DNA of 64,000 nt from Azospirillum sp. OGB3 (GCF_014192915.1 NZ_JACHYN010000001.1:310001-374000), one strand, 5' to 3'; counted from the stretch's first letter, positions 49,632 to 59,869 are shown. The notes: generated by a model not told the origin, from the letters alone. A program made the numbers and translations.

Positions 49632-50845
49632 AGCTTCACTCCCAGATGCTGGGCGACGGAGAAGATGTCCTTGTCGCCGCGGCCCGACAGGCAGAGCACC
49701 ATCAGGTGGTCCTTGGGCAGTTTCGGGGCGCGCTTCACGATCTCCGCCAGCGCGTGCGCCGATTCCAGCGCGGGGATGATGCCCTCGGTGCGGGCGCAGA
49801 GCTGGAAGGCGTCCAGCGTCTCCTGGTCGGTGGCCGAGACATACTCGACGCGCCCGATGTCGTGCAGCCAGGAATGCTCCGGCCCGACGCCCGGATAGTC
49901 CAGGCCGGCGGAGATGGAGTGGCCTTCCAGGATCTGCCCGTCCTCGTCCTGCAGCAGGTAGGTGCGGTTGCCGTGCAGCACGCCGGGGCGCCCGCCGGTG
50001 ATCGAAGCGGCGTGGGCCAACGGCCCCTTGTCGATGCCGTGGCCGGCGGCCTCGACCGCGACCATCTGCACCGACGGGTCGTCGAGGAAGGGGTGGAACA
50101 GGCCGATGGCGTTGGACCCGCCGCCGACGCAGGCGACGAGGCTGTCCGGAAGGCGGCCCTCCAGCTCCTGCATCTGCACGCGCACCTCGTCGCCGATCAC
50201 CGACTGGAAGTCGCGGACCATGGCGGGGTACGGATGCGGGCCGGCGGCGGTGCCGATCAGATAGTAGGTGTCGGCGACGTTGGTGACCCAGTCGCGCAGC
50301 GCCTCGTTCATCGCGTCCTTCAGCGTCCGCGCGCCGGAGGTCACCGGAACCACCTCCGCCCCCAGCAGCTTCATGCGGAAGACGTTGGGCTGCTGGCGGG
50401 CGATGTCGGTCTCGCCCATGTAGATGACGCAGGGCATGTCGAACAGCGCGCAGACCGTGGCGGTCGCCACACCGTGCTGGCCGGCGCCCGTCTCGGCGAT
50501 GATCCGCTTCTTGCCCATGCGGCGGGCGAGCAGGATCTGGCCGATGCAGTTGTTGATCTTGTGCGCGCCGGTGTGGTTCAGCTCCTCGCGCTTGAAGTAG
50601 ATCTTCGCGCCGCCGAGCTTCTCCGTCAGGCGTTCGGCGTAGTAGAGCGGGTTCGGGCGGCCGACATACTGCTTGAGCTGCTCGCGGATCGCGCCCTCGA
50701 AGGCGGGATCGGCCCGGGCCTCGCGGTAGGCTTTCTCCACCTCAAGGATCAGAGGCATCAGCGTCTCGGCGACGAAGCGTCCGCCATAGATGCCGAAATG
50801 CCCGCGCTCGTCGGGACCGGAACGGTAGGTGTTGGGTCTGGTCAT
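49628..50845 (-). CDS. trpB: tryptophan synthase beta chain
   Basis: A 405-residue TrpB. The PLP lysine is K96 in [12 protein letters not shown], with the phosphate-binding [13 protein letters not shown] and the loop [14 protein letters not shown]. The start [20 protein letters not shown] agrees with homologues. It condenses indole with serine. trpF, often upstream, is not in the window; a lone binding-protein gene lies there instead. Confidence 0.97.
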   Translation of the reverse strand: MTRPNTYRSGPDERGHFGIYGGRFVAETLMPLILEVEKAYREARADPAFEGAIREQLKQYVGRPNPLYYAERLTEKLGGAKIYFKREELNHTGAHKINNCIGQILLARRMGKKRIIAETGAGQHGVATATVCALFDMPCVIYMGETDIARQQPNVFRMKLLGAEVVPVTSGARTLKDAMNEALRDWVTNVADTYYLIGTAAGPHPYPAMVRDFQSVIGDEVRVQMQELEGRLPDSLVACVGGGSNAIGLFHPFLDDPSVQMVAVEAAGHGIDKGPLAHAASITGGRPGVLHGNRTYLLQDEDGQILEGHSISAGLDYPGVGPEHSWLHDIGRVEYVSATDQETLDAFQLCARTEGIIPALESAHALAEIVKRAPKLPKDHLMVLCLSGRGDKDIFSVAQHLGVKL

Positions 50846-51031
50846 GGCCTGGGAAACTGCCTGAAGCGGGCCGCGCGGCGCCCGGAAGGCGCCACCATAG
50901 CGGCGGTTCGCCCGGATTTGAAGCGTTCGCCGAACCTTTCGCCGAACATGCCCACAAGATGGGAAAAGCCGCGGCGAAGGCAATGAGGCCACGCGGCATG
51001 GCAGAGCGCCACGGTCCGCTTCAGCCCGCCC

Positions 51032-52081
51032 TCACCCCCCCAGCGGCGGGGCGTAGTGCAGGCCGCCGTTCATCCACAGCCCGTTCATCCCGCGGTCGAT
51101 GCCCAGCGGCGAGGCGGCGCCCAGATGGCGGTCGAAGACTTCGCCGTAGTTTCCAACCTGCGTGATCACGCGGAAGGCCCAGTCGTCGTCCAGCCCCAGC
51201 CCCCAGCCGACCCCGCTGGCCGCCCCGAGGAACCGGCGCACCTCCGGGTCCTGGGCCTCCTCCCTCAGGCGCGGGGCGCTGGCGGCGGTGATTCCCTTCT
51301 CCTCGGCCAGCACGGTGGCCAAGAACACCCAGCGCACGATGTCGAACCACCGCCGCTCGTCCGGTCGCACCATCGGTCCCAGCGGCTCCTTGGAGATCGC
51401 CTCCGGCAGGATGACGTAATCGTCGCGGTCGGGCGCCTTCAGCAGGCGCTGGGCGTGCAGGCCGACGCGGTCGCTGGTGTAGAGGTCGCAATGGTGGTTG
51501 AAGAAGGCCGACAGCGCCCCTTCGGTCGAGCGCACCCGCTTCAGCCGGAAGCGAAGGCCGGTGCGGGCCATCCAGTCCTCCAGGTTGCGCAGGGTGGTGG
51601 TCTGCTCGATCACGCAGACCGAGGCGCCGGCCGGCAGATCGGACAGGCGGGCGACGCCCTGGGCGCGGTGCGCGATGAATCCCTGGCCGTCGAACAGGTA
51701 GACCACTGGGAAATCGACCCCGAAGGTGGCGTCGCGCTGCAGGGTCCAGGTGGTCCCCTCCATCACCACGTCCACCTCGCCGTTGCGCAGGATGGCGAAG
51801 CGGTTCTCGGAATTGGTCTCGACGAACTCCACCCGGTCGGCGTGGCCGGCGACGGCGGCGGCCAGCGCCCGGCACATGTCCACGAAGAAGCCGCGCCAGT
51901 TGCCGCTGTCGTCCACCGCCGCCAAGCCGGCCCCGCTGGACGAGACGCCGCAACGCAGCAGCCCGCGCTCCCGCACGTCCTCCAGCGTCTCGGCCCGCGG
52001 AGCGTGGAACGGCGCGGCCATCGCCGCCGCCAGAACCGCGGCGGCCACCGCGACCCGCGCGAAAGACCGGACCAAGCCCAT
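51032..52081 (-). CDS. lone amino-acid-type periplasmic binding protein (AapJ/BztA-like)
   Basis: A 349-residue solute-binding protein with a signal peptide (SFARVAVAAAVLAAAMAAPFH, cleavage near residue 30). LEDVRERGLLRCGVS, GFFVDMCRALAAAVAG, VEFVETNSENRFAILRNGEVDVVMEGTTWTLQRD and RSTEGALSAFFNHHCDLYTSDRVGLHAQR are the blocks of the AapJ/BztA general amino-acid receptor group. No permease or ATPase gene is adjacent. It is divergent from a TorS-like hybrid kinase over 186 bases, so a sensory role is possible. AAGGGGAG precedes the ATG. Confidence 0.88.
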   Translation of the reverse strand: MGLVRSFARVAVAAAVLAAAMAAPFHAPRAETLEDVRERGLLRCGVSSSGAGLAAVDDSGNWRGFFVDMCRALAAAVAGHADRVEFVETNSENRFAILRNGEVDVVMEGTTWTLQRDATFGVDFPVVYLFDGQGFIAHRAQGVARLSDLPAGASVCVIEQTTTLRNLEDWMARTGLRFRLKRVRSTEGALSAFFNHHCDLYTSDRVGLHAQRLLKAPDRDDYVILPEAISKEPLGPMVRPDERRWFDIVRWVFLATVLAEEKGITAASAPRLREEAQDPEVRRFLGAASGVGWGLGLDDDWAFRVITQVGNYGEVFDRHLGAASPLGIDRGMNGLWMNGGLHYAPPLGG

Positions 52082-52267
52082 CGGCCACTCCCCTTCAGCC
52101 ATCTGCGGCCAGCTTCGGCCCGGCAACCGGCGCGGGTCAAGCCCGCCCGGCTTCCCGTTTCCCGGCGCCCCATCGCACAGCGGCCGATTGCGGCGCGGGG
52201 GTGTGAATTGCGCCCGGCCGATCGCCCGTGTTATCTCCATCGGACGACACAGAATCGAGGCACGGGC

Positions 52268-55200
52268 ATGCCGTTTCCCCGGCTGGGCGTGGCGTTTCGC
52301 ATCCTGGCGGGTCTGACCGTGATCGCCGGCCTGACCACCGCCACCGGGGTGGTGGCCGTGTCCCTCTTCGGCCGCTTCCACCAGGGGTTCGAGCAGATCG
52401 CCACGGCCAAGGTGCCGGGGCTCGTCAACGCCTCGCAGCTCGCCCAGCAGAGCGGCACGCTGGCCGCGAACGCCCCGGCCCTGGTGGCGGTGCAGAGCCA
52501 GTCGGTGCGCGAATCGGTGATGGCCCGGCTGAGCGACCAGATCGCCCTGCTGGAAGACCTGATGACCCGGCTGCGCGACCGCGGCACCGACGTGGCGGAC
52601 GTGGCCGAGCTGCAGCGCCGCAAGAACGAGCTGGTCGCCAACCTGATGACCCTGAACACCCAGGTGGAACGCCAGCTCGCCGCCGCCGCGGAGACGGGCG
52701 GGCTGGTCGGCCGCCTGATCCAGCTTGCCGAGCGCATCCGCGACGCCGAGCAATCGCTGCGGGAAGGGACCCCTCCCCCCCGGACCCTGGAGGAGCTGGC
52801 GGGGACCCAGGACACCGAACGGCGGGTCGACCTGTGGACGGCGGAGGCGCAGCACGCCATCCTGCTGATGCTCGCCGCCTCCCGCGCCGACCACGAGGCG
52901 CGTGTGGAGCGGCTGCGGCAGGATTACCGCGCCGCGATGGACCGCGCGGCGGAGGCGGTGTCCGGCCTGCCCCGAGGCCCCGCCTTCGACCTGGAGCCGC
53001 TGTACCGGGAGCTGGAAACGCTGGGGCTGGGGGAGCACAACCTGTTCACCAGCCGCCTGACGGAAATCGGGCTGGCCCGTGCGATCAAGGGGTCGATCAC
53101 CCGCAACCAGAACGTCTCCGACCGGCTGGTCGGCGCGGTGTCCGACCATTTCCTGGCCATCGAGCAGGACATCGCCGCCCGATCGGGCGAGTTCGAGCGG
53201 GTGATCCGCGACGGCAAGACCGCCATCCTGGCGATGGCCGTGGTCTCGATCCTGGGCGCCCTCGGCATCTTCCTCTACATCCACCGCAACGTGGTGCGGC
53301 GGCTGCGCGGGCTGCAGACGGCCATGACCGCGTCGGCCGCCGGGCGGTCCGTCGCCATCCCCACCCACGGGCAGGACGAGATCGCCGACATGGCGCGCGC
53401 CCTGCACTATTTCGTCGCCACCATCCGCTCGCGCGAGCACGCTTTGTCGGACAGCGAGCGCCGCCTGCGCGCGATCCTGGAGCAGAGCCCGGTCGGCGTG
53501 TCGATCGGACGGCCCGACGGCTCCGTGGCCTTCGCCAACGCCCGCGCGGCGGAGCTGGCCGGGCTGCCGCCGGACGCCTTCGTCGGGCGCCGCCACGCGC
53601 TGGCCCTGCCCGGCGCCACCCTGCAGGGACGCGCCACTCCGCAGGACGGCGCCGGGCTGGTCGCCCGCGACGTCGAGGTGGCGGTGGACCGGCCCGACGG
53701 CAGCCGCGTCTGGGCGCTCCAGACGCTCCAGCGCACCGAGTTCGAGGGGGAGCCGGCGATCCTCGCCTGGAGCTACGACATCACCGGCCGCAAGCGCGCC
53801 GAGGAGGACCTGCGCCACGCCAAGGAGCAGGCGGAGGTCGCCGCCCGCTCCAAGTCGGAATTCCTGGCGACGATGAGCCACGAGATCCGCACCCCGATGA
53901 ACGGCGTGCTGGGCATGCTGGAGCTGATCGCGCTGACCCCGCTGGACGCCGAGCAGACCGAGCTCGTCACCACGGTGCGCGACAGCGCGACGGCGCTGCT
54001 GCGGATCATCGACGACATCCTGGATCTGTCGAAGATCGAGGCCGGCAAGCTCGACCTCGACGAGATGGACCTCGACCCGCGCGAGCTGGTGGAGGGGGTG
54101 GCGGAGCTGCTGGCCCCGCAGGCGCACCAGAAGGCGCTGCTGCTGATCTGCGACCTCGACCGCAAGGTGCCGGCGGCGGTGCGCGGCGACCCCGGGCGGC
54201 TGCGCCAGATCCTGTTCAACCTGACGGGCAACGCCATCAAGTTCACCGACGCCGGCCGGGTCGTTCTGCGCACCCGGCTGGAGCCCTCCGCCGCCGGGTC
54301 GGACCGGCTGCGCCTGCGCTTCGCGATCGAGGACACCGGCATCGGCATCAGCAGCGCCGGCCAGGCCCGTCTGTTCCAGCCCTTCAGCCAAGCCGACAGC
54401 TCGACCACCCGCCGCTTTGGCGGCACCGGGCTGGGGCTGGCCATCTGCGCCCGCCTGGTGGAGATGATGGGCGGGCGCATCGGGGTGGAATCGGCGCCGG
54501 GCTGCGGCGCCACCTTCTGGTTCACGGTCGATCTGGCGCCGGGCGATCCGCGCGCGGTCTCCGGCGACGACACCGACCTGTCCGGCCTGTCGATCATCGT
54601 GGCCGAGCCCGACCCGGTGCAGCGCTCCGTGCTGATCCGCGCGCTGGAGGACAAGCGCGCCGCCGTCGCCGACGCCACCACGGCGGACGAAGCGGTGGAG
54701 CTGCTGACGATGGCCGACGCCGACCTGCTGGTTCTCGCGGACGGCCTGCTGGAGCACCATCCCGACGACGCGCCCGGCGCGCCCAACCCTCGCCTGTCCG
54801 CGGCCACGGTGCTGGCCCGCATCGCCGACGCCGGAGTCCGCCCACCGCCCACGCTGCATCTGGTGGACGGACGGGAGCAGGCCAGCGAGTGCCCGCCGGC
54901 CGACGAGTGCGCGCCGGAAAGCGGGGAGGACGGAAGGCGGTCCGCCGGCCACCCGCCGCGCCATGACCATCTCGGCCGCCCGATCCGCCGCGACGCCCTG
55001 TTCCGCCGCCTGGCCGCCCTGGCCGGACGCGCCGTTCCCCCGGAGCGCCCGGCCGACGCCCCGCCCCCTGTGGCGGACGGCGGTCCGGCCGCCCTCGACA
55101 TGGGCGCCCAAGACATGACGGACCCCGGCGCGGTCGCGCCGATGATCCTGGTGGCGGAGGACCACCCGACCAACCAGCAGGTGATCCTGCGCCAACTCCG

Positions 55201-55936
55201 CCAGCTCGGCTTCGAGGCCGACCTCACCGGCGACGGGCTGGAAGCGCTGACCGCCTGGCGGGCGCGGCCCTACCGGCTGCTGATCACCGATTGCCACATG
55301 CCGCGCATGGACGGCTACGAGCTGTCGCGCCAGATCCGCAGCGCCGAGTCGGTGACCGGGTCGGCGGGCGAGTCGGCCGCCGGCTCCCGCCCGCGCACCG
55401 CCATCATCGCCATGACCGCCAACGCCCTGGCCGGGGAGATGGAGCGCTGCACCGCCGCCGGCATGGACGACTACATCGCCAAGCCGGTGACCCTGAGGCA
55501 GCTCGCCGCAGCCCTGAACCGCGCGTTCGGCGAGGGCAGCGCCGCGGCCCCCGACGAGCCGCCCGCGGCGGAGGCCGCCGGGGCGGCGGAGCGGGCGCTG
55601 GACCTCGACCATGTCCGCACCACCTTCGGCGCGCTCGACGGGATGGCGCTGGACATGCTGGACTTCTTCCTGGAGACCACCCGCCCGCTGCTCGACGAGG
55701 CCGCCGCCGCGCTGGACCGTGGCGACCTGGAGGCCCTGCGCGGCGCCGCCCACACGCTGGCCGGAGCCGCCCGCACGGCGGGAGCCAACGGGCTGGGCCG
55801 CGCCGCGTCCGCGCTGGAACTCACCGCCCACAGCGGTGACCCGGACGGGGCGGAGCGGGCTCTGGCGGCCGTGCGCGCCGCCTATCCCGCGGTCGAGGCG
55901 GCAATCGGCGCCCTGCGGGTCGGGGAAGCGGTGTAG
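52268..55936 (+). CDS. TorS-like hybrid histidine kinase (TM-sensor-HAMP-PAS-HisKA-HATPase-REC-REC-HPt)
   Basis: A 1222-residue hybrid kinase. TM1 (about 9-32) and TM2 (about 320-343) flank a 290-residue, mainly helical periplasmic sensor like that of TorS. A HAMP region, a PAS domain (about 400-510), HisKA with H538 (MSHEIRTPMNGVLGMLELI), HATPase (FNLTGNAIKF, EDTGIGI, GGTGLGLAIC), a degenerate receiver (about 773-880; LLVLADGLL where the phospho-Asp line should be), a good receiver with D1008 (LLITDCHMPRMDGYEL), and an HPt domain with H1162 (AAHTLAGAAR) follow. The upstream neighbour on the other strand is a binding protein that could feed it signal. Confidence 0.92.
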   Translation: MPFPRLGVAFRILAGLTVIAGLTTATGVVAVSLFGRFHQGFEQIATAKVPGLVNASQLAQQSGTLAANAPALVAVQSQSVRESVMARLSDQIALLEDLMTRLRDRGTDVADVAELQRRKNELVANLMTLNTQVERQLAAAAETGGLVGRLIQLAERIRDAEQSLREGTPPPRTLEELAGTQDTERRVDLWTAEAQHAILLMLAASRADHEARVERLRQDYRAAMDRAAEAVSGLPRGPAFDLEPLYRELETLGLGEHNLFTSRLTEIGLARAIKGSITRNQNVSDRLVGAVSDHFLAIEQDIAARSGEFERVIRDGKTAILAMAVVSILGALGIFLYIHRNVVRRLRGLQTAMTASAAGRSVAIPTHGQDEIADMARALHYFVATIRSREHALSDSERRLRAILEQSPVGVSIGRPDGSVAFANARAAELAGLPPDAFVGRRHALALPGATLQGRATPQDGAGLVARDVEVAVDRPDGSRVWALQTLQRTEFEGEPAILAWSYDITGRKRAEEDLRHAKEQAEVAARSKSEFLATMSHEIRTPMNGVLGMLELIALTPLDAEQTELVTTVRDSATALLRIIDDILDLSKIEAGKLDLDEMDLDPRELVEGVAELLAPQAHQKALLLICDLDRKVPAAVRGDPGRLRQILFNLTGNAIKFTDAGRVVLRTRLEPSAAGSDRLRLRFAIEDTGIGISSAGQARLFQPFSQADSSTTRRFGGTGLGLAICARLVEMMGGRIGVESAPGCGATFWFTVDLAPGDPRAVSGDDTDLSGLSIIVAEPDPVQRSVLIRALEDKRAAVADATTADEAVELLTMADADLLVLADGLLEHHPDDAPGAPNPRLSAATVLARIADAGVRPPPTLHLVDGREQASECPPADECAPESGEDGRRSAGHPPRHDHLGRPIRRDALFRRLAALAGRAVPPERPADAPPPVADGGPAALDMGAQDMTDPGAVAPMILVAEDHPTNQQVILRQLRQLGFEADLTGDGLEALTAWRARPYRLLITDCHMPRMDGYELSRQIRSAESVTGSAGESAAGSRPRTAIIAMTANALAGEMERCTAAGMDDYIAKPVTLRQLAAALNRAFGEGSAAAPDEPPAAEAAGAAERALDLDHVRTTFGALDGMALDMLDFFLETTRPLLDEAAAALDRGDLEALRGAAHTLAGAARTAGANGLGRAASALELTAHSGDPDGAERALAAVRAAYPAVEAAIGALRVGEAV

Positions 55937-56023
55937 CCGGGAGAAAGGGCCGCACCACCCCGAAAGTGGCACCACCGCCGGCCCGCCTTGCTCCGCTGGG
56001 AGGCGTGGACTAGTCTCTCCCGC

Positions 56024-58405
56024 GTGAGCGTCCTGACCCGATCATACGCCTTCGCCGCGCTGGGGCTGGCGGTGGGAGTCGGCCTGATGGCCGGGCCCTC
56101 CGGCTCGCCCGCCATGCTGGGCTTTGCCGGCGCCCTCGGCGCCGCCGGTTTCGGCGGGCTGTTCTGGACCGGCAAGGAACGCCGCCGCCGCGACCGGTTG
56201 GCGGGCGAGGTGGCGCGTCTGGAGGCCCTCCTGGCCACCTCCCCCCACCCGTGGTGCGCCTGGGACGCTGGCGGCGCCGTCAGCGCGGCGCCGGGCTGCG
56301 TCGCGCTGCTCGGCTCGGCGCCCGGCCAGGACATCGCGAACGCCTTCGCCGAGGCCGACGCCCCACAGGTCGCCGAGGCCGTCCGCCGCCTGCGCGCCGC
56401 GGGCGAGGGATTCCGAATCGAGGCGGCGACCCGCGACGGGCGGCGCCTGCTGCTGAGTGGGCGGCGGACCACCGGGCCGTCCGGCGGTACGGACGGCGCC
56501 GGGCACCAGAACGTCGTCTGGCTGGAAGACATCACGGACCGTTGCACCGAGCGGGAGACGCTCACCCGTGAACAGCGCGACGCCGAATCGGCGCTGGCCG
56601 AGCTGCGCGCGGCGGTGGACGCCCTGCCTCTGCCGCTGTGGCTGCGCGGCGCCGGACAGACGCTGTCCTGGTGCAACCGCGCCTACGCCCGCGCCGTGGA
56701 TTCAGACCCCGCCGCCGTGCCGGAAAGCGGCAAGGAGCTGAGCGACGCCGGGCGCGCCCTGGCGCAGCGGGCGCTTCGCAGCGGGGTCGCCCAGTCGGAG
56801 CGGGTCTCCGCCGTCATCGGCACCGAGCGGCGCCTGCTGGAGGTCACCGAGGCCCCCCTGCCCGCCCCGGACGGGGGCGGCACGCTGGTCGTCGGCTACG
56901 CCCTGGACGTCACGGCGGTGGAGGAGCTGCGCGGCGAGCTGAGCCGCCATCTCGCCGCCCACGGCGAGGTGCTGGAGCGGCTGGGCGCCGCCATCGCCAT
57001 CTTCGGCGCCGACACGCGGCTGACCTTCTTCAACCAGGCCTACGCCCGGCTGTGGGACCTGGAGGAGTCCTGGCTGCGCAGCCAGCCCACCCACGGCGAG
57101 ATCCTGGAGGAGCTGCGCACCCGCCGCCGCCTGCCCGAATACGCCGACTACCAGAGCTACAAGCGCGAACGGCTGAGCCGCTACACCCGCCTGCTGGAGC
57201 CGGTCGAGGAACTGATGCACCTGCCGGACGGCACGACGCTGCGCAGCCTCGCCGCCCCCCACCCGCTGGGCGGGCTGATGCAGATCCTGGAGGACGTGAC
57301 CAACACGCTGGCCCTGGAATCCTCCTACAACACGTTGATTGCCGTGCAGCAGGAGACGCTGGACAATCTGGCGGAAGGCATCGCGGTGTTCGGCGGCGAC
57401 GGCCGGCTGAAGCTGTCCAACCCGGCCTTCGCGCGCGTCTGGGACCTCGACGACGAGGATCTGCTGGGCGAGCCGCACATTTCCGGCCTGTTCGAGCGGA
57501 TGCGCCCCTTCCTGGAGAACGGCGGCGACTGGGACAGCCTGAAGGACGAGATGATCGGCGCGACGCTGGAACGCGCCGTGCGCTCCGGCCGGCTGGAACG
57601 GGCCGACGGCTCGGTCGTTGAGTTCTCCACCCTGCCGCTTCCCGACGGGGCGGTGCTGAACAGCTATCTCGACGTCACCGACAGCGCCCGGCTGGAGCAG
57701 GCGTTGCGCGCCTCCAACGCCGCGCTGGAGGCCGCCGACCAGTTGAAGAGCGAGTTCATCGCCAACGTCTCCCACCATCTGCGCAACCCGCTGAACGGCA
57801 TCATCGGCTTCGCCGAAGTGCTGGCGAACCAGTATTTCGGGGAGCTGAACCCGCGCCAGATCGAGTATGTGAAGGGCGTTCTGAACGCGGGCGAGCGGCT
57901 GCTGGAGCTGATCGACGACGTGGTCGACATGACCAGCCTGGGGGCCGGGGTGACCACGCTGGACCGCGGCACTGTGGACGTGCCCGACCTGCTGGAGACG
58001 GTGGGCGAGCTGACCCGCGAATGGGCGCGGCGCGAGGGGCTGCGGCTCGACCTCTCCGCCCCGTCGTCGCTGGGCGAGGCGGAGGGCGACGAGCGGCGGC
58101 TGAAGCAGGCGCTGTTCACCCTGGTCGTCGGGGCCATCCGCCACCCGCCGGCCGACCGGCGCATCCTGCTGTCGGGGGAGCGGACCGCCGAAGCCCTGGT
58201 TCTGACCGTGGGCAGCGGCACCGGGCCGGGCGAGGCCGCCCCGCCCTCGCGCTACGACCGCAACGACCCGCGCGGCGCGGCGGCGCTCGGCCTGTCGCTG
58301 GTGCGCAACGTCATGGAGCTGCACGGCGGGCGGCTGGAGGTCGAGGAATGGCCGGGCCACGGCACCCGCTTCCGCTGCGTCCTGCCGCTTTCGCCCGCCT
58401 CCTGA
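56024..58405 (+). CDS. DivL-like PAS sensor kinase with degraded ATPase domain
   Basis: A 793-residue protein (805 from a TTG at 55988; neither start has a clear ribosome site). Two N-terminal membrane segments (about 10-50) lead to several PAS domains, the last two with the family pattern AIAIFGADTRLTFFNQAYARLW and GIAVFGGDGRLKLSNPAFARVW. The phosphosite helix reads NVSHHLRNPLNGIIGFAEVL with H584. In the ATPase domain the N-box Asn is replaced by Gly703 (LVVGAI), the G1 Asp is absent (VGSGTGPGE), though a late LGLSLV block remains. This is the layout of DivL, which controls CckA rather than acting as an ordinary kinase. Confidence 0.82.
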   Translation: MSVLTRSYAFAALGLAVGVGLMAGPSGSPAMLGFAGALGAAGFGGLFWTGKERRRRDRLAGEVARLEALLATSPHPWCAWDAGGAVSAAPGCVALLGSAPGQDIANAFAEADAPQVAEAVRRLRAAGEGFRIEAATRDGRRLLLSGRRTTGPSGGTDGAGHQNVVWLEDITDRCTERETLTREQRDAESALAELRAAVDALPLPLWLRGAGQTLSWCNRAYARAVDSDPAAVPESGKELSDAGRALAQRALRSGVAQSERVSAVIGTERRLLEVTEAPLPAPDGGGTLVVGYALDVTAVEELRGELSRHLAAHGEVLERLGAAIAIFGADTRLTFFNQAYARLWDLEESWLRSQPTHGEILEELRTRRRLPEYADYQSYKRERLSRYTRLLEPVEELMHLPDGTTLRSLAAPHPLGGLMQILEDVTNTLALESSYNTLIAVQQETLDNLAEGIAVFGGDGRLKLSNPAFARVWDLDDEDLLGEPHISGLFERMRPFLENGGDWDSLKDEMIGATLERAVRSGRLERADGSVVEFSTLPLPDGAVLNSYLDVTDSARLEQALRASNAALEAADQLKSEFIANVSHHLRNPLNGIIGFAEVLANQYFGELNPRQIEYVKGVLNAGERLLELIDDVVDMTSLGAGVTTLDRGTVDVPDLLETVGELTREWARREGLRLDLSAPSSLGEAEGDERRLKQALFTLVVGAIRHPPADRRILLSGERTAEALVLTVGSGTGPGEAAPPSRYDRNDPRGAAALGLSLVRNVMELHGGRLEVEEWPGHGTRFRCVLPLSPAS

Positions 58406-58414
58406 CGCGCCCGG

Positions 58415-59776
58415 TCAGCGCTGGCCGCGCCTTTTGTCCCGGAAGGGCTCGGCGCTGCCGCCGTGCGGCGATGTGACGGACTCCGCCGCCGCGACCGGAC
58501 GGTCGGTGGTGATCAGCCGCGCGCCGCGCTGGTAGGTGGCCCAGCGCCACAGCCACTGCATGGTGACCAGCACCCGCTTGTGGAAGTTCACCAGCAGATA
58601 GACGTGGATGATCGCCCACAGCACCCAGGCGAACCAGCCCTTCAGCTTGCGCGTCCCGAAATCGAAGACGGCGGCGCTGCGCCCGACGATGGCGGTGTTG
58701 CCACGGTTGCGGAAGCGGAAGGGCTCCAGCGGCTGGCCGCGCAGCAGGCTGGCCTCCAGCCCGCCGCCGAGATGCTCGCCCTGCTGCTTTGCGACCTGGG
58801 CCAGACCGGGCAGCGGCGTGCCGTCGTCGCCGGCCAGCGCCGCCGTGTCGCCCAGCGCGTAGACGTCCGGCACGCCCGGCACCGACATGTCGGCGTCGAC
58901 CGGGATGCGCCCGCTGCGGTCGGTCTCCACCCCCAGCCAGGAGCCGGCGGGCGAGGCCTTGACCCCGGCGCCCCAGACGATGGCCCCCGCCGGGATGAAG
59001 CGCCCGCCGACCGTCGCACCCTCCGGCGTGATGCTCTCCACCGCCTGCCCGGTCAGCACGACGACGCCCAGTTCCTCCAGCTTGCGGCGGGCGTATTGGC
59101 CGAGATCGTCCGGGAAGGTGGACAGGATGCGCGGCCCGGCCTCGACCAGCAGGACGCGGGCGGTCCGCGGGTCGATGCGGCGGAAGTCGCGGGCCAGCGC
59201 GAAGCGGGCCAGTTCGGCCACCGCCCCGGCCATCTCCACGCCGGTGGGACCGCCGCCGACCACGATGGTGGTCATCAGCGCCTTCTGCCGGGCCGGCTCC
59301 TCGCACATCTCCGCCTGCTCGAAATTCATCAGCAGCCGGGCGCGGATCCGCCGGGCGTTCTCGATGGTCTTCAGGCCGGGGGCGATCTCCGCCCAGTCGT
59401 CATGCCCGAAATAGCTGTAGGAGGAGCCGGTCGCCAGCACCAGCCGGTCGTAGGGGACGAAGCTGCCGTCGGCCAGTTCCACCCGCTTGGCCGTGCGGTC
59501 GATCCCGGTCACCTCGCCCATCACCACGTCGATGTTGGGGTGGCGGCTGACGATGCGGCGGATCGGCTCGGCGATGTCGGCGGGCGACAGGGCGGCGGTC
59601 GCCACCTGGTAGAGCAGCGGCACGAACAGGTGGTAGTTGTTCCGGTCGATGATGGTGACGCGGATGTTCGTCCCGCCCAAGGCCTCCGCGCAGGCCAGAC
59701 CGCCGAACCCCGCGCCGACGATCACGACATGGGGGCGGCTGTCCACGGGCGCGGGGGTGCGGTCGATCTGCGGCAC
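58415..59776 (-). CDS. ndh: type II NADH dehydrogenase (Ndh)
   Basis: A 453-residue flavoprotein with two dinucleotide folds: VVIVGAGFGGLACAEALGG (residues 19-37) and TIVVGGGPTGVEMAGAVAEL (about 168-187), and the C-terminal membrane-binding part. LFVPLLYQVATAALSPADIAEPIR is the Ndh hallmark. It oxidises NADH and reduces quinone without pumping protons. It converges on the DivL-like gene. No signal peptide. Confidence 0.92.
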   Translation of the reverse strand: MPQIDRTPAPVDSRPHVVIVGAGFGGLACAEALGGTNIRVTIIDRNNYHLFVPLLYQVATAALSPADIAEPIRRIVSRHPNIDVVMGEVTGIDRTAKRVELADGSFVPYDRLVLATGSSYSYFGHDDWAEIAPGLKTIENARRIRARLLMNFEQAEMCEEPARQKALMTTIVVGGGPTGVEMAGAVAELARFALARDFRRIDPRTARVLLVEAGPRILSTFPDDLGQYARRKLEELGVVVLTGQAVESITPEGATVGGRFIPAGAIVWGAGVKASPAGSWLGVETDRSGRIPVDADMSVPGVPDVYALGDTAALAGDDGTPLPGLAQVAKQQGEHLGGGLEASLLRGQPLEPFRFRNRGNTAIVGRSAAVFDFGTRKLKGWFAWVLWAIIHVYLLVNFHKRVLVTMQWLWRWATYQRGARLITTDRPVAAAESVTSPHGGSAEPFRDKRRGQR

Positions 59777-59869
59777 GGCGATGGTCTCCGGTCAAGACGA
59801 TCCTGCACCGATAACCGTCGATGCCCCGCCGATGTTGCGGTGCATTCCGGAGCCAATGGACGCCGCCGC

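Noticed and set aside
50846..51031. A trp attenuator or leader peptide before trpB
   Set aside because: No short frame with tandem Trp codons and no antiterminator hairpin could be made out in the 186-base gap.
51032..55975. A 1647-codon minus-strand frame
   Set aside because: Only its last 350 codons (the binding protein) are coding. The rest is antisense to the hybrid kinase, with Arg/Gln/Gly-rich shadow composition.
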